64,000 nt of DNA, from the NCBI GenBank assembly GCA_032622095.1, contig CP136069.1, positions 108,900,278 to 108,964,277 on the forward strand. The letters are read 5' to 3'. Under the pieces are notes generated by a model. That model did no database searches, had not been told where the DNA came from, and saw nothing but the letters and a program-made list of their open reading frames with translations. Below, one piece after another: positions 32,734-44,190 of this stretch. Origin of the DNA: Siphonodentalium dalli. Taxonomy: Eukaryota > Mollusca > Scaphopoda > Gadilida > Siphonodentaliidae. A program made the translations under genes and the position numbers. The stretch's first letter is position 1. Each line of letters starts with the position of its first letter.

Positions 32734-33717
32734 AATATATTTTCTTCACAAAACTTCTTTATTCACCAACAAATTGTAGTAATTATAAGCAATCAACGTC
32801 ATTTTTGATGCATCTGTCGGCATATAGAAGTGTCTGATGCGGCTTCTGAAAACATTATATGCTGACAGATGCATCGAAAATTATGATGATTGCATACATA
32901 AATACATGTACTAGTATATGAATGAAAATGCACTCTATTCACAGGAAGAGAAATCCAGAGTTGAGGTATTCAGAGATTATGCCAAAAGGAGCAAGGAGTC
33001 AGTTTGGGCACCATTCCTCCATCTTCTCAACAGAAATGATAAATTTATCGTAAATCAAGTGAGTCAACTGAATGTTTCTGTAATAATGACCATATGGGTT
33101 CTCATAAATAGGTAGATGATTCTGCCAGAAATAATTGGATTGGACAAAAATTAGAACTTGGCCAGGACTTTCTCATATGTCAATGATTTTATTTGATTTG
33201 TAATAACTTTTTATTATATATATTAGGCTATTTAATATAAAATATTTAAGATTTTAGACGAGACAGAAACTGCAACTGTTTATTCATTGACATATTCAGT
33301 CTCTAGTCCCACTACCGAAAATCGCAATGTGATTTCCGTGGGTGTGAAAGGTTACAGCCTTGTCTCAAATTGTATGTTGAATCTTGAGGTAACAATTGGG
33401 TGCATGTGATAATATTTAAATTGGATAGATCAATCGGATTTGCGTTTATTAGTCCGCAATTTTGTATTGTGGGACCACTTATCTTCCATTTGTATGTGCT
33501 TTTAAAAGAACCTGCTATGATCAAAATACGTAGATTTGAAAAGTCAGTGCATTGAATTTACAAGTTCAGCTGTCGACTATTGATACACAACCCTAACTAA
33601 CTTACTGTTTCTGTGCTTATTTTTGTTTTGTTATCTATTGATAGTGACTCAATTTTATCTAAATATTTATAAAGAACAAAATACACCTCCTGCTTGCACC
33701 CATATGTGACCCCATTG
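32734..33717. other. AT-rich spacer with one hairpin
   Basis: A hairpin at 32805-32880 pairs TGATGCATCTGTCGGCATAT with ATATGCTGACAGATGCATCG. The rest has no recognised feature. Confidence 0.4.
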
Positions 33718-34268
33718 CATGAAACCTGATCGAGTCTGCAGAAATAACTGCTATGTGAACGCCACTCATTGGTTAAAAAATGGAGCTTTGGGCGCATCCA
33801 TGTTAACCAGTCCAGATGGGACATATGATCATCCACTCTGGTTGCTAATTGTACATTCCTTTTCGGTTTCACAATACAAGTATTAAATCATTGTTAGATA
33901 TCGGAATGATATCGCTATTAATTCGTCGGCGACTTTTGTTTAAAATCTACACATTTTATTCAATATATATCAGCTATCAGATTTGAGCCTGCTAAAAAGT
34001 TAAGTTAATACCGAACCTAATTTTGTTAAATTGGATAATTGGAATATTTCTCACTTGCTCAGAATTCCTTTTATGTTGTGCTATTTTAAGAACTGTAATT
34101 TCCCAGGCCAATCGTAGTTTCGTTTGTGGTTCCCATCGACTGATAGAAGAGTTGAGTATTATATTTTTCTCAATTCTTTATTGAATAAATAATTAAAACA
34201 TGGGTAGGGGGGGTATGGCTCTATGTCTGGTGTTAATACCACGTGATGAGGGCTTGTTCTATGTTGGA

Positions 34269-34573
34269 TCATTGCTTTTCCGGACTGCTGTCGTTGGTGT
34301 ACGTTGGTGTTGGTGTCATTGGTGTTGGATTCACGGTAACAGACGTACCATTTATTTTGGTAACTGTCTCATCATTGGTGCCGCTGGTTTCAAAATTCTG
34401 TTTGAATTCATCTTTTTTTTCTGTTGGATGTATGATACCTGGGCTTGTGAACAACCTTCTTCACAATGTTGACCAGTGTAAACAGCTGGTCTAACAATTT
34501 CCCAACTGCATATTTGTCCGCTGGGCAATTCCACGGTAACGGACGTACCATTCAGAAGAAATTTGAATTTCAA
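34269..34573 (-). pseudogene. copy B of the unknown ORF
   Basis: It carries the same KFKFLLNGTSVTVELPSGQ and ICSWEIVRPAVYTGQHCEEG as copy A, and the same C-terminal TNDSSPEK ending, but spread over two frames that overlap at an A-run. The inserted 22 residues contain a second INGTSVT. It is cut at its start by the family-2 element at 34578. Whether any copy is expressed cannot be judged from sequence. Confidence 0.4.
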
Positions 34574-34577
34574 GTCC

Positions 34578-37500
34578 TTTTTTTAGTTCACCTGAGACGA
34601 AGTCTCCGGTGGAGCTATAGTCATCACTCCTCGTCCGTTGTCCGTCCATGCGTCCGTCCGCCTGTCTGTCCGTCCGTCAACTATTTTTTAAAACATCTTC
34701 TCTTCTGAAACCATCATACCGAATTGGTTCATATTTGGTGTGGATGTTCCCTAGGTGACTCTCATTCAGATTTGTCCAAATGAGGTCACTGGGTCAAATA
34801 GTTGCGAAACCAGGGCCATAACTCTATTCCTCTATAGTAATTCTTACAACAACTTCTTGTCTATAACCATTGTGCCGATTTAGCTAATATTTGGTATGGA
34901 GGGTCCTTGGGTGACTGGTGTTCAGATTTGTTCAAATGAGGTCACCCGGTCAATTAGTTGAGAAACCAGGGCCATAACTCATAGTAATTCTTACAATGAC
35001 TTCTTCTAAAAAAATATTGGGCCGATTTAGCTTATATTTGGTACTGAGGGACCTTGGGTGACTGGGAATCAGATTTGTTCAAATTGGGTCACGACTGGGT
35101 CAAATAGGGGCAGAGCCAGGGACATAACTCTAAAAACAAAAAAATTACATTTTTGCATTTTGATCATATTTGGTGTGGATGTTCCCTAGGTGACTGTCAT
35201 TCAGATTTGTTCAAATGAGGTCACTGTGTCAAATAGTTGCGAAACCAGGGCCATAACTATATTCCTCCTTGGTAATTCTTATATAACGACTTCTTGTCTA
35301 GAACCATTATGCCGATTTTGTTTATATTTGGTATGGGGGGTCATTGAATGACTGGGGTTCAGATTTGTTCAAATGGGGTCACTGGGTCAAATAGGGGTGG
35401 GGCCAGGGCCATAGTTCCAAAAAAAAATAAAAAATTCAGGAACTCCTTGATCAATTTAACATACAAAAAAAAAATTATCACCCTCCCCCCACATGAACCA
35501 GAACCCCACCCTGCCCCCAACCAACAGCATTCCACCCTATCTCATCTCCTAGCTCACATGATCTCTCCCACCAGCAGATTAAGTCAATTGTATTAGCTAC
35601 AGACAGAGAGTTAATATAAATACACACACAGTCATCAATTGAGATGTTTATCAGGCTGACATGTGTGAACTAATGCTTAGCTAGCACTCATGCCAGTGTG
35701 TGTTATTAAAATAAAGTATTGTTCTCTAACCTGAATTTAGTGTGTCTGGCATTTGCAGAATGAGGTCCCCAGAGGGTGAATTTAGTTATGCTACCCTGCA
35801 CAGCAGTCTAGCATCACCAAATACACTAGCCAGGGTCCTCATTCTGCTTAGGCCTCATCTTCTGGGAAGTATATAGGCACTTAAATTGACATTTTTACTT
35901 ACTTTTTCCCTTCTGTTTAGTTTCTATATCCCCTAATTTGTGAATATAAAATGCATAATTGAGGTGCCCAATGGGTGCACATCACCAACTTTAACTGGAG
36001 AACTTCAATATAATGCTATGTCTCCCATAGCAGTTGAGGCCTACACAGAATGATGTCCCCAGAGGGTGAATTTGGTGATGCTAGCCCGCATTGCAGGATT
36101 GTGTCATTAAATTCACCCTTTGGGGGCGTCATTCTGCAAATGTCAGACACTATGTTCAGGCTTGGCTGTTCGAATATTATGTTCTTAACCACCAGAATCC
36201 AGTTGAACTCATTATACCCTGATTTTGCAAAGAAAACTTGGGGGGGTATATTGGATTGAATTTGTCAGTCTCTATGTCAGACTGTTTTCCCCATCCATCC
36301 ATCTGTCATTATGTCTCTATCCGTCCATCAATTGTTTTCTTCTCCAGATACATATTAAAGACCAAATGGGTTTATATATTTAGGTGTGGATGTAAATCCT
36401 TGTTTTGATCACAGCTGTAGGAGTAAACACAATACATTGGTATTGCTGGGAAAAAATGTTTGTGCCATCATTAATTATCTCCATGTCAACAGGTCTCCCA
36501 GACATTCTGGTAGCTGATAGTGGCTTTATGAATGGAATTTTATCCCATGTTTATCTCAGATACAAATTAACTGTTTGACAGATATAAAGTTTATTTTTAC
36601 TATTAATATTAACCATTTCATGACCAGAGTTCTGCTGGTGAGAGCAATGAAGACCCTGTGCTTGTGCATTCTCTTATATATGCTGCCATGGGAAGCCTCC
36701 CATATAAAAGAGAATGCACTGGCTTTCAAGGTCATGGTAATTTTGTTAAGCCAATAGGCATTCAAATAAATCATGTATGTCATATTCTTGCAGGGATATC
36801 ACCACTGTGTTGGGGGGGGGGGGGGGGTGATTTACAGATTTGTTCAATGAAATGTAATTTTTGAGCTCACATCTTCTCTAGACTGAATGGGTTCATATTT
36901 GGTGTGGATGTTCCCTAGGTGACTTACATTCAGATTTGTTTAAATGAGGTCACTCTTTCAAATGGTTATGAAGGCAGGGCCATAACTCTTGCCCTCCATA
37001 GTAATTCTTAAAAACTACTTCTTCTGCTGTACCATCAGGTTGAATGGGTTCATATTTGGTATGAACAGTCCTTGGGTGACCCGGAGTTCAGGTTTTCCTC
37101 TTAATATGCTTCCTTCACACAGACCATCAGGTCTATTTTACTGATATTTAGTATGAAGGGTTCTTTGGTGTCTGGGATTCAAATTTATTCAGATGGGGTC
37201 ACCAGATTAAATAGAGTGGGACCAGGGACATAACTGTATGTCTCTATAGTAATACTTAAAATGTCTTCTCAAGAGAGGTTGGACTATTTAGCTTACATAT
37301 AGTATGGAGGATCCTTTAGTGACTGAGATTCAGATTTGTTAACATGAGGTCAACCTGTTAAGAAATGATGGGCTATGGGGACTTCACTTAAAACATCTAC
37401 CTTGGAACTACCTGACTGATTAATCTGACATATATATGGTGTTTTCGGGTTCATGGATAATTGGGCTTCAAACATGTCTAAATAGTTTATAAAAAGGTGC

Positions 37501-37599
37501 TTGTGAGATTGGAAATTTCGAACAATTGAGAAAGTTGAGACGTCAACCTAAGACTTGGGAATCTGGAGCCCGGTCAGGAGGGGATATGTTGAGCTGGAG

Positions 37600-37654
<55 letters not shown>

Positions 37655-37834
37655 GATCTGTAGTGTTCCATTGGTAGTTTAAAGGTAGATATTCACTGAT
37701 CGACATGAAGCCACATATCCTGTTTAGATCCGCTTCTTTTAAAGTGATTATGAAAAGTTCTGACTGTTATGGTCTCAAGAGTCCCAGTCTTTGCAGTCTG
37801 GTGAGCGACCCCACAGTCTTTGAACTGTCTTGTT
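34578..37834 (+). mobile_element. family-2 Helentron-like element, copy 1
   Basis: The 5' end is a T-run plus AGTTCACCTGAGACGAAGTC-TCCGGTGGAGCT (hairpin), followed by CCGTTGTCCGTCC words. The core has units of about 140 bases with TTCATATTTGGTGTGGATGT, TCCCTAGGTGAC, CAGATTTGTTCAAATGAGGT and AGGGCCATAACTC. At 35750-36150 lie palindromic modules (AGAATGAGGTCCCCAGAGGG and complement). The 3' end is CAGTCTGGTGAGCGACC + ACAGT-CTTTGA-ACTGT + CTTGTT. Comparison with copy A of the host locus shows insertion directly after T5 in CCATTTTT|CTTGAAA without target duplication. It contains G-runs at 36809 and 37601. Confidence 0.8.
37601..37653 (+). repeat. uninterrupted run of 53 G
   Basis: Direct count from the sequence. 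It lies inside the family-2 element near its 3' end and is followed by TGATCTGTAG. Two other G-runs (6223, 36809) are also followed by TGATTT. Such length is likely to be unstable and could also be an assembly or consensus artefact. Confidence 0.8.
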
Positions 37835-38219
37835 CTTGAAATAGGTTGAGTGTCTCAATGCCAGCTTTGAACATTTTCAAAGCTCACCCCATTGTTGTTC
37901 ATATGATGTATGATAGTTCTCATCCCGTTTGAAATTATAGATCATATGGGCTATTAAGACCTCGGTAACAGATGTACTCAATGAAATGAATCTCCATAGG
38001 GTTGTCTCACTTAAGCCCAAAACTCTGTGAAGTGTTTCTAGATATTTTATCTATTATAGGGTGGATAGATGGATGTCCTTATAATAAAAGCCTGATTTCA
38101 TGCATTATTGACCACTATATCCGCATTGGTGACCATTTGACTCACGGGTAACGGACGTAACCATGTTTTAGTAACGGACGTACCTTTCTGAAATGTCGTA
38201 ACAAAAATGCACCTTCTGA

Positions 38220-39419
38220 TATGATTGCCCTATTATTTGTGGGGTTTTCTATCATAAATAGGCTGTTTACTGATGACAAAACACAAAACAGTCATGCATG
38301 AGTGACCACTGTTTCTGCATTGGTGACCATTTGATTCACGGGTAACGGATTGTACCATTTATTTTGGTAATGGACGTACTTTTCTGAAATGTTGATAAAA
38401 AAATGCACCTTCTGATTTGATTACACATCATACGCAGATATCTAAGTCTTATTCCCAGTTTGAGTGGCAGAGCAGGAATATTAATTAGTGTGACATTTTA
38501 AGCAATGTATTCAGGGTTCCATTCCTAATTTTTATTAAACATATAACACCTTTTATTTAGATTCTAGTGTATAAAATAACATTTGAAATAAGAAGAGCTA
38601 ATGAAAGACAATATTCGGTTTTATATCAAATAAATTTGATATCCATTTATTTTTATAACATTTTAATGTTCAATATTTTGAATGTTGTTGTTGTAAATTG
38701 ATGTCTCGAACCCTGAATACAACTTTAATAATGTTCACGTGGCTATATATGCAGAAAATATGAAATGTACAAACCGAATGATTCCACTTGAAAATGAAAA
38801 ATATCTTTTTGGTGACGGACATACCAATTTAGAATGGTAATGGACGTACCAAAATTAAGATGCATCGATCTTGTTCACAAATTCTAAACACAAAACAAGG
38901 GGCTGAGTTTCTGTGATGGGGTCATTTGCCTTCCTTTAAAAATGTGGTTTTTGCCTTTTATATTCTAACCTAAGACTAAGGTTATCCAAAATAATTTACC
39001 ATTTTGGTAGCGGACATACCAATCAACAAGGTGAGAAATAATTGGAATATTTTACCCTGAATGAGGGGAGTTACCTATACAAACTGGTATTATTTGACTT
39101 GTGGTTGCCTGCGCTTCATAATGAGACATGCACAGTTTAATTTGATAGTGTTTGATATGATTTCATCAACAATCTTGAAAAGTATACTAAAGATCAGTTT
39201 TTCTCTAGATTTACATACCCACTGTTCAAGGATGTGAAAAAGTGTGTAAAATTGTTTTGGAGATAACAAAATCCACATTTTCTATCTTTTTATATAATGT
39301 CTTCAAAAGGGACAATGTCAGAAAAAAGAACAATTGTTTTAAAAAAAATTTCATTTTTTTCTATCCAACATGGAATTGCCCCGCTATTAATAAATGATAG
39401 ATCGTTTTGATATTGTCAT
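38220..39419. repeat. continuation of the duplicated-locus repeat with GGACGTACC words
   Basis: After the end of copy A homology, further near-copies of GTAACGGACGTACC occur at 38340, 38370, 38813, 38838 and 39005, each followed by an AT-rich segment. No ORF or RNA gene is recognised. The segment 38460-38760 is plain AT-rich DNA. Confidence 0.45.
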
Positions 39420-40400
39420 TGTTTCGTAGCCATGATTGAACTGATTTTATTATGACATTGAGTCGCTTGATCTGGGATATTATATGTTAATGTTTTGTTT
39501 TAGCCAACAAGTTAAACCATTGTTCACTACTTGAGAAAAAAATAAAAATAAAAACAAACTGTCGGACAGTTCATTCATAGTTGTGAGGGACCGTTATACA
39601 TCATAGATTTGTATTGAATTTTGCTAAATGTCACCCCTTCACACATTTGGAATGAGTTGAATATTGTTTAATTAGACCTACCTACTCATAACTATCAAAA
39701 CAGCTGAATTGTCAAGTCATTGTACTTATGTGTAACTGCATAGGGTCACTTGTATGGCCTTTATTTTCCTTCACACAGCTCAACCAATGAGAATTCAGCT
39801 GACATCTCATTTCTCAGAAGGCATTTATAAATGCGGCGAATTGATAAAGTGTAAAAACATTGCATCGATGTTTTAACTTTTCGTCGTTAGCGAATTATCG
39901 ATCAATGTTTAGTCGCCGATTTTGTTTCGACATTTTACTAAAATGTTTAATCTGTTGTGGTTATTCGCGCTTTTATGGCCAGTCGCTTTTGATGCCTAAC
40001 TACTCATAACTATCAAAACAGCCAAACTGTCAAGTCATTGTACTTATGTGTAACTGCATAGAGTTGCTTGTATGGCCTTTATTTTCCTGCACTCAGTTCA
40101 GCCAATCAGAATTCAGCTGACATCTGATTTCTCAGAAGGCGTACGTGAATACGTGAATTGATAAAGTGTAAAAACATTGCATCGATGTTTTAACTTTTCG
40201 TTATTAGCAAATTATCGAGAAATGTTTCGACGCCAATTTGTCGCGTTTCAACATTTTACTAAAATGTTTAGTCTGTTGTGATTATCGCGCTTTTATGGCC
40301 AGTTGCTTTTGACATTATCGCATTATTTTTCGACATTTCTATTTTGACATTATCAACAATTGTTTAGCATATGCGAAAATCATTTTGACATGCCTCCTAA
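39420..40400 (-). repeat. dispersed repeat with a 318-bp tandem duplication
   Basis: From 39683 and 40001 two units start TACTCATAACTATCAAAACA. They continue through GTCAAGTCATTGTACTTATG, TTCTCAGAAGGC, AACATTGCATCGATG and CGACATTTTACTAAAATG. The reverse complement of the whole series, diverged, lies in two parts inside the hAT at 51680-51960 and 54540-54950. Short words TTTCGAC/GTCGAAA and ACATTATCG recur. Confidence 0.55.
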
Positions 40401-40429
40401 CCTCTAGTTACTTAAGCATATAAACTGTC

Positions 40430-40495
40430 CGAGTTCCCTATCGCTCCATGGACTGTAATATATGGCATGATCCCATTTCCAAGTTGAGCTACATT
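40430..40495 (+). mobile_element. degenerate family-1 3'-end fragment
   Basis: CCTATCGCTCCATGGACTGT, then GATCCCATTTCCAAGTTGAG-CTACA, matches the family-1 3' unique segment, but the terminal hairpin is lost. Confidence 0.5.
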
Positions 40496-40884
40496 TTGTT
40501 TAGTATCACCATTGTCATACACTTGTAAATATTATACAAATGAACAATCATCGTCATCAAATGCTAGACGATATACCACCGAGGAGTTGCTTTTTTTCTG
40601 GAGAAATTACTGATTTATTGATGGGGAGACATAAATTACCAATGGTATTATCGATGGCTATTCATAAAGTTACCAATGGAATTACTGATTACTCTTCATT
40701 AAATTACCAATAGACATGTTTTCACATTTCCAACAATATATGATACTACCTGATCTATAGTATAGTATTTTTTCAGAGTTGAAATGGGAACATTTGTATA
40801 AATCGATCATGAAAAAAAAATTGTGATGTCACATATAAAGTCTGATTATGTTTTGCCACCAGTTTATAGAATCAACATTTACCC

Positions 40885-41110
40885 CGCTGGACAAAACAAG
40901 TGTCCATTTCCACCGCGGTGTATTTGCCGTTCGGCCACAGTGTCAGAGTTTGTAACTGCAGTTGAGGACCACAGCTGAACGGCAAGTACACCGCTGCCGA
41001 ACGGCAACTACACTGGCCGAACGGCATGTACACTGCAGCTGAACGCCAAGTACACCATGGCCGAACGGCAACTACACCGCGGGCCGAACGACATGTACAC
41101 CTGGGTTAGA
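40885..41110. repeat. second palindrome cassette (CCGAACGGCA words)
   Basis: It starts with the same hairpin as 7302 (CTGGACAAAACAAGTGTCCA at 40887-40906). ACCGCGGTGTATTTGCCGTT follows, then units of about 30 bases: GCCGAACGGCAACTACACCG, AGCTGAACGGCAAGTACACC and variants. It ends near TACACCTGGGTT. Shared start, different array, both GC-rich: the two loci look like one cassette type. Confidence 0.6.
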
Positions 41111-41164
41111 TATCTGGTTTGTATTAAAACAAGTATTTTATGTAGTAATTTACGAAGGTTAGTA

Positions 41165-41288
41165 TTTTTATGTGTACCCATACCATGTATGGTACACATA
41201 ATGCCGACGTCCGGATCAACCATCCGTCGTTCGTCCGTCTGTCTGTCCGTCTGTCCATAGACACTTGCTATCCGATTCGATTACTCAA
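41165..41288 (+). mobile_element. family-3 element 5' end, interrupted
   Basis: TTTTTATGTGTACCCATACC-ATGTATGGTACACA is a hairpin analogous to the starts of families 1 and 2. It is followed by CCGACGTCCGGATCAACC and CGTCCGTCTGTCTGTCC. After TCCATAGACACTTGCTATCC the copy is broken by family-1 copy 5 at 41289. A second family-3 start is at 51216. No family-3 3' end could be identified. Confidence 0.65.
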
Positions 41289-43232
41289 TTTTTAGCTCAA
41301 CTTTACTTTGTAAAGTTTGAGCTATTGCCATGGCTTGGTATCCGTCGTCCGTGTGTGCTTGTGTGCGTGTGTGTGTGTGATGCGTCAACAATTTCCTTTA
41401 GCACGGGCTACAGTTCGTACCTTTGGTCTGATTATTATGAAATTTGTCATGGATGTTGACATTGACATGTAGATGGGAACGAGTCATTTTGGGGTCATTT
41501 GGAAAAAAAACATGGCTGCCATCGGCCATCTTGGATTTCAAAATTCAATCCATTAGCACGGGCTACATGCCGTACTGTTCGTCTTATTGTCATGAAATTT
41601 GTCATGAATGTTAACAATGACTGTAGATAGAACGAGTCATTTTGGGGTCAATTGGCCTAAAAACATGGCCGCCAGCAGCCATCTTGGATTTTACTCTTTG
41701 TATGACTAAATCCTTTAGCACGGGCTTCAGGTCGTACCTTTAGTCTGATCATCATAAAATTTGTCATGAATGTTAATAATGATATGTAGATGGGAACGAG
41801 TCATTTTGGGGTCATTCGGCCAAAAAAAACATGGCCGCCAGCAGCCATCTTGGATTTTACTCTTTGTATGACTAAATCCTTTAGCACGGGCTACAGTTTG
41901 TACCTTTAGTCTGATAATCATAAAATTTGTCATGGATGTTAACAATGTCATGTAGATGGGAACGGGTCATTTTGGGGTCATTTGGCCAAAAAACATGGCC
42001 GCCAGCAGCCATCTTGGATTTTACTCTTTGTATGACTAAATCCTTTAGCACGGGCTACAGGTCGTGCCTTTAGTCTGATCATCATAAAATTTGTCATGGA
42101 TGTTAACAATGGCATGTAGATGGGAACGAATCATTTTGGGGTCATTCGGCCGAAAAACATGGTCGCCAGCGGCCATATTTTATTTCAAAATTCAATCCAT
42201 TAGCACAGGATACAGGTCGTACTGTTAGTCTGATCATCATGAAATTTGTCATGGATGTTAACAATGACATGTAGATGGGAGCGAGTCATTTTGGGTTCGT
42301 TCAGCCAAAAAACATGGCCACCAGCAGCCATCTTGGATTTTACTCTTTGCATGACTAAATCCTTTGGCGCGGGCTACAGGTCGTACCTTTTGTCTGATCT
42401 TTATGCAATTTGTCACGAATGTTGACATTGACATGTAGATGGGAACGAGTGATTTTGGGGTCATTTGGCCAAAAAACATGGCCGCTGGTGGCCATCTTGG
42501 ATTTCAAAATTAAATCCATTGGCGAGGGCTACAGGTTGTACTGTTAGTCTGATCATCATCAAATTTGTCATGGATATTAATATTGACATGTAGATGGGAA
42601 GGAGTGATTTTGGGTTCGTTCAGCTGAAAAACATGGCCGCCAGCAGCCATCTTGGATTTTACTATTTGCATGACTAAATCCTTTCCCGCGGGCTACAGGT
42701 CGTAGCATTGGTCGGAATTACATGAAATTTGTCACAGATGTTAACAATGACATGTAGATGGGAACGAGTCATTTTGGGGTCGGTTGGCCAAAAAACATGG
42801 CTGCCAGCAGCCATCTTGGATTTTACTCTTTGCATGACTAAATCCTTTGGTGCGAGCTGCCTTTGGTAGGATCTTCATGAAATTTGTCATGGCTGTTGAC
42901 ATTGACATGTAGATGGGAACGAGTCATTTTGGGGTCATTCGACCAAAAAACATAGCCACTGGTGGCCCATCTTGGATTTCAAAATTAAATCCATTGGCGC
43001 GGTGTCGTACTATTCATCTGATAATCATGAAATTTGTCATGGATGTTAATATTGACATGTAGATGGGAACGAGTTTTTTTGGGGTTGTTTTGGGGTTGTT
43101 TGGCCAAAAAACTCTTTGCATGACTAAATCCTTTGGCACTTCAATCAGCATCTTTCCTATTTCTCCATTTACTGTAAACCATTAAATTATTCCCCTACCT
43201 AAGTTGAGCTACAGTGTCATTGACACTTTCAT
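41289..43232 (+). mobile_element. family-1 pearl-like element, copy 5
   Basis: The complete hairpin start TTTTTAGCTCAACTTTACTT, ATTGCCATGGCTTGGTATCC and a GT-rich tract are followed by about ten diverged A/B units. The 3' end is AGTTGAGCTACAGTGTCATT + GACACTTTCAT. The last unit before the end is partly deleted. It is inserted in family-3 sequence. Confidence 0.75.
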
Positions 43233-43652
43233 ATATAATTCATTGGAAGATATACCAATGATAATGATATATTACAGATCTTTAATATATAGTTTTGTTA
43301 CTCGTTTTACCAATACCCATACTATTGTTACTCGTTTTACAAATGCCCAAACATATGCTGATCACGGCAAATAAGCGATCCCCCTGCCATTCACAAATTT
43401 CACTTGCTCATTCCCCATCACGAGAGCCAGCAAAAGAACACTGAATGCGTGTTTTTGAATATCGTTAAATGCCGTGAATAAGGTCTTTATTTCAGCTACT
43501 ATTTCTCACCTAGGTTTGTCCCTGGAGCATGGCATAATGTCGACATAATTAGTGTGAGATAAGTCCGCTAGAAATTAGCGGTTAACCAGTTGAAATCCGG
43601 CTAACCCCGATGGTTAACCGGTTAGAAGAATGGGTCAACCGTTTCAGCTCTA
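43233..43652. other. spacer with a GGTTAACC word cluster
   Basis: At 43570-43645 the words TTAGCGGTTAACCAG, CCGGCTAACCCC, GATGGTTAACCGGTTAG and GTCAACCGTTTCAGC recur. This is a short palindromic word cluster resembling the ends of some hAT elements. The remainder is unassigned. Confidence 0.35.
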
Positions 43653-43967
43653 GCCAGCAGCCATCTTGGATTTTACTCTTTGTATGACTAAATTATTTAG
43701 CATGGGCTACAGGTCGTACCTTTAGTCTGAACGTCATAAAATTTATCACGCATGTTAACGATGACATGTAGATGGGAACGACTCATTTTTGGGTCATTCG
43801 GCCAAAAACATGGCCGCCAGCAGCCATCTTGGATTTTACTTTTCTCTTCATGTCTATAAACTAGTATTAGACATTCAACTTTCCACATTCCTAATCGCTC
43901 TATTGACTGTAATACATTAAATTATTCCCTTTCCAAGTTGAGCTACAGTGTCATTGACACTTTCATT
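43653..43967 (+). mobile_element. family-1 fragment: last two units and 3' end
   Basis: It starts abruptly inside a type-A unit (GCCAGCAGCCATCTTGG), contains one more A unit, the 3' unique segment and the full terminus, ending at 43967. It is very similar to the end of copy 3. Confidence 0.7.
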
Positions 43968-44190
43968 TTTTTATCGGATTGTGTCCAAATTTTATGTGGA
44001 TGTTCATTGATGACACACTCCTCACCTGTATAGTTTTTGGTATCGATCGGTTGATCAGTAAAGAAATTATTAACACTTTGCATCCACACATAGGCATGAG
44101 CTATCCGATGCTGTAACCTAAGTATTTTTTATCCGATTCTGTTCATATTTGATATGTATGTTTATAATGACACACCCCTCACCTGTATAG
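43968..44190 (+). repeat. family-3-type units left of the family-2 insertion
   Basis: Two units (TTATCGGATTGTGTCCAAAT..., TATCCGATTCTGTTCATATT...) both contain CACACxCCTCACCTGTATAG. The first continues as TTTTTGGTATCGATCGGTTG, the empty form of the site. The second is broken after TTTTT by the element at 44191. Confidence 0.6.

Larger units (their letters stand above)
33718..38219 (-). repeat. duplicated locus, copy B, split by a family-2 element
   Basis: 33718-34577 and 37835-38219 together match copy A (31271-32467) with only scattered differences over long stretches. The intervening 34578-37834 is a family-2 element. Relative to A, B has 66 extra bases near 34300-34370 that include another GTAACAGACGTACC. 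High identity and direct orientation indicate a recent tandem duplication, followed by the insertion in B only. Confidence 0.75.
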
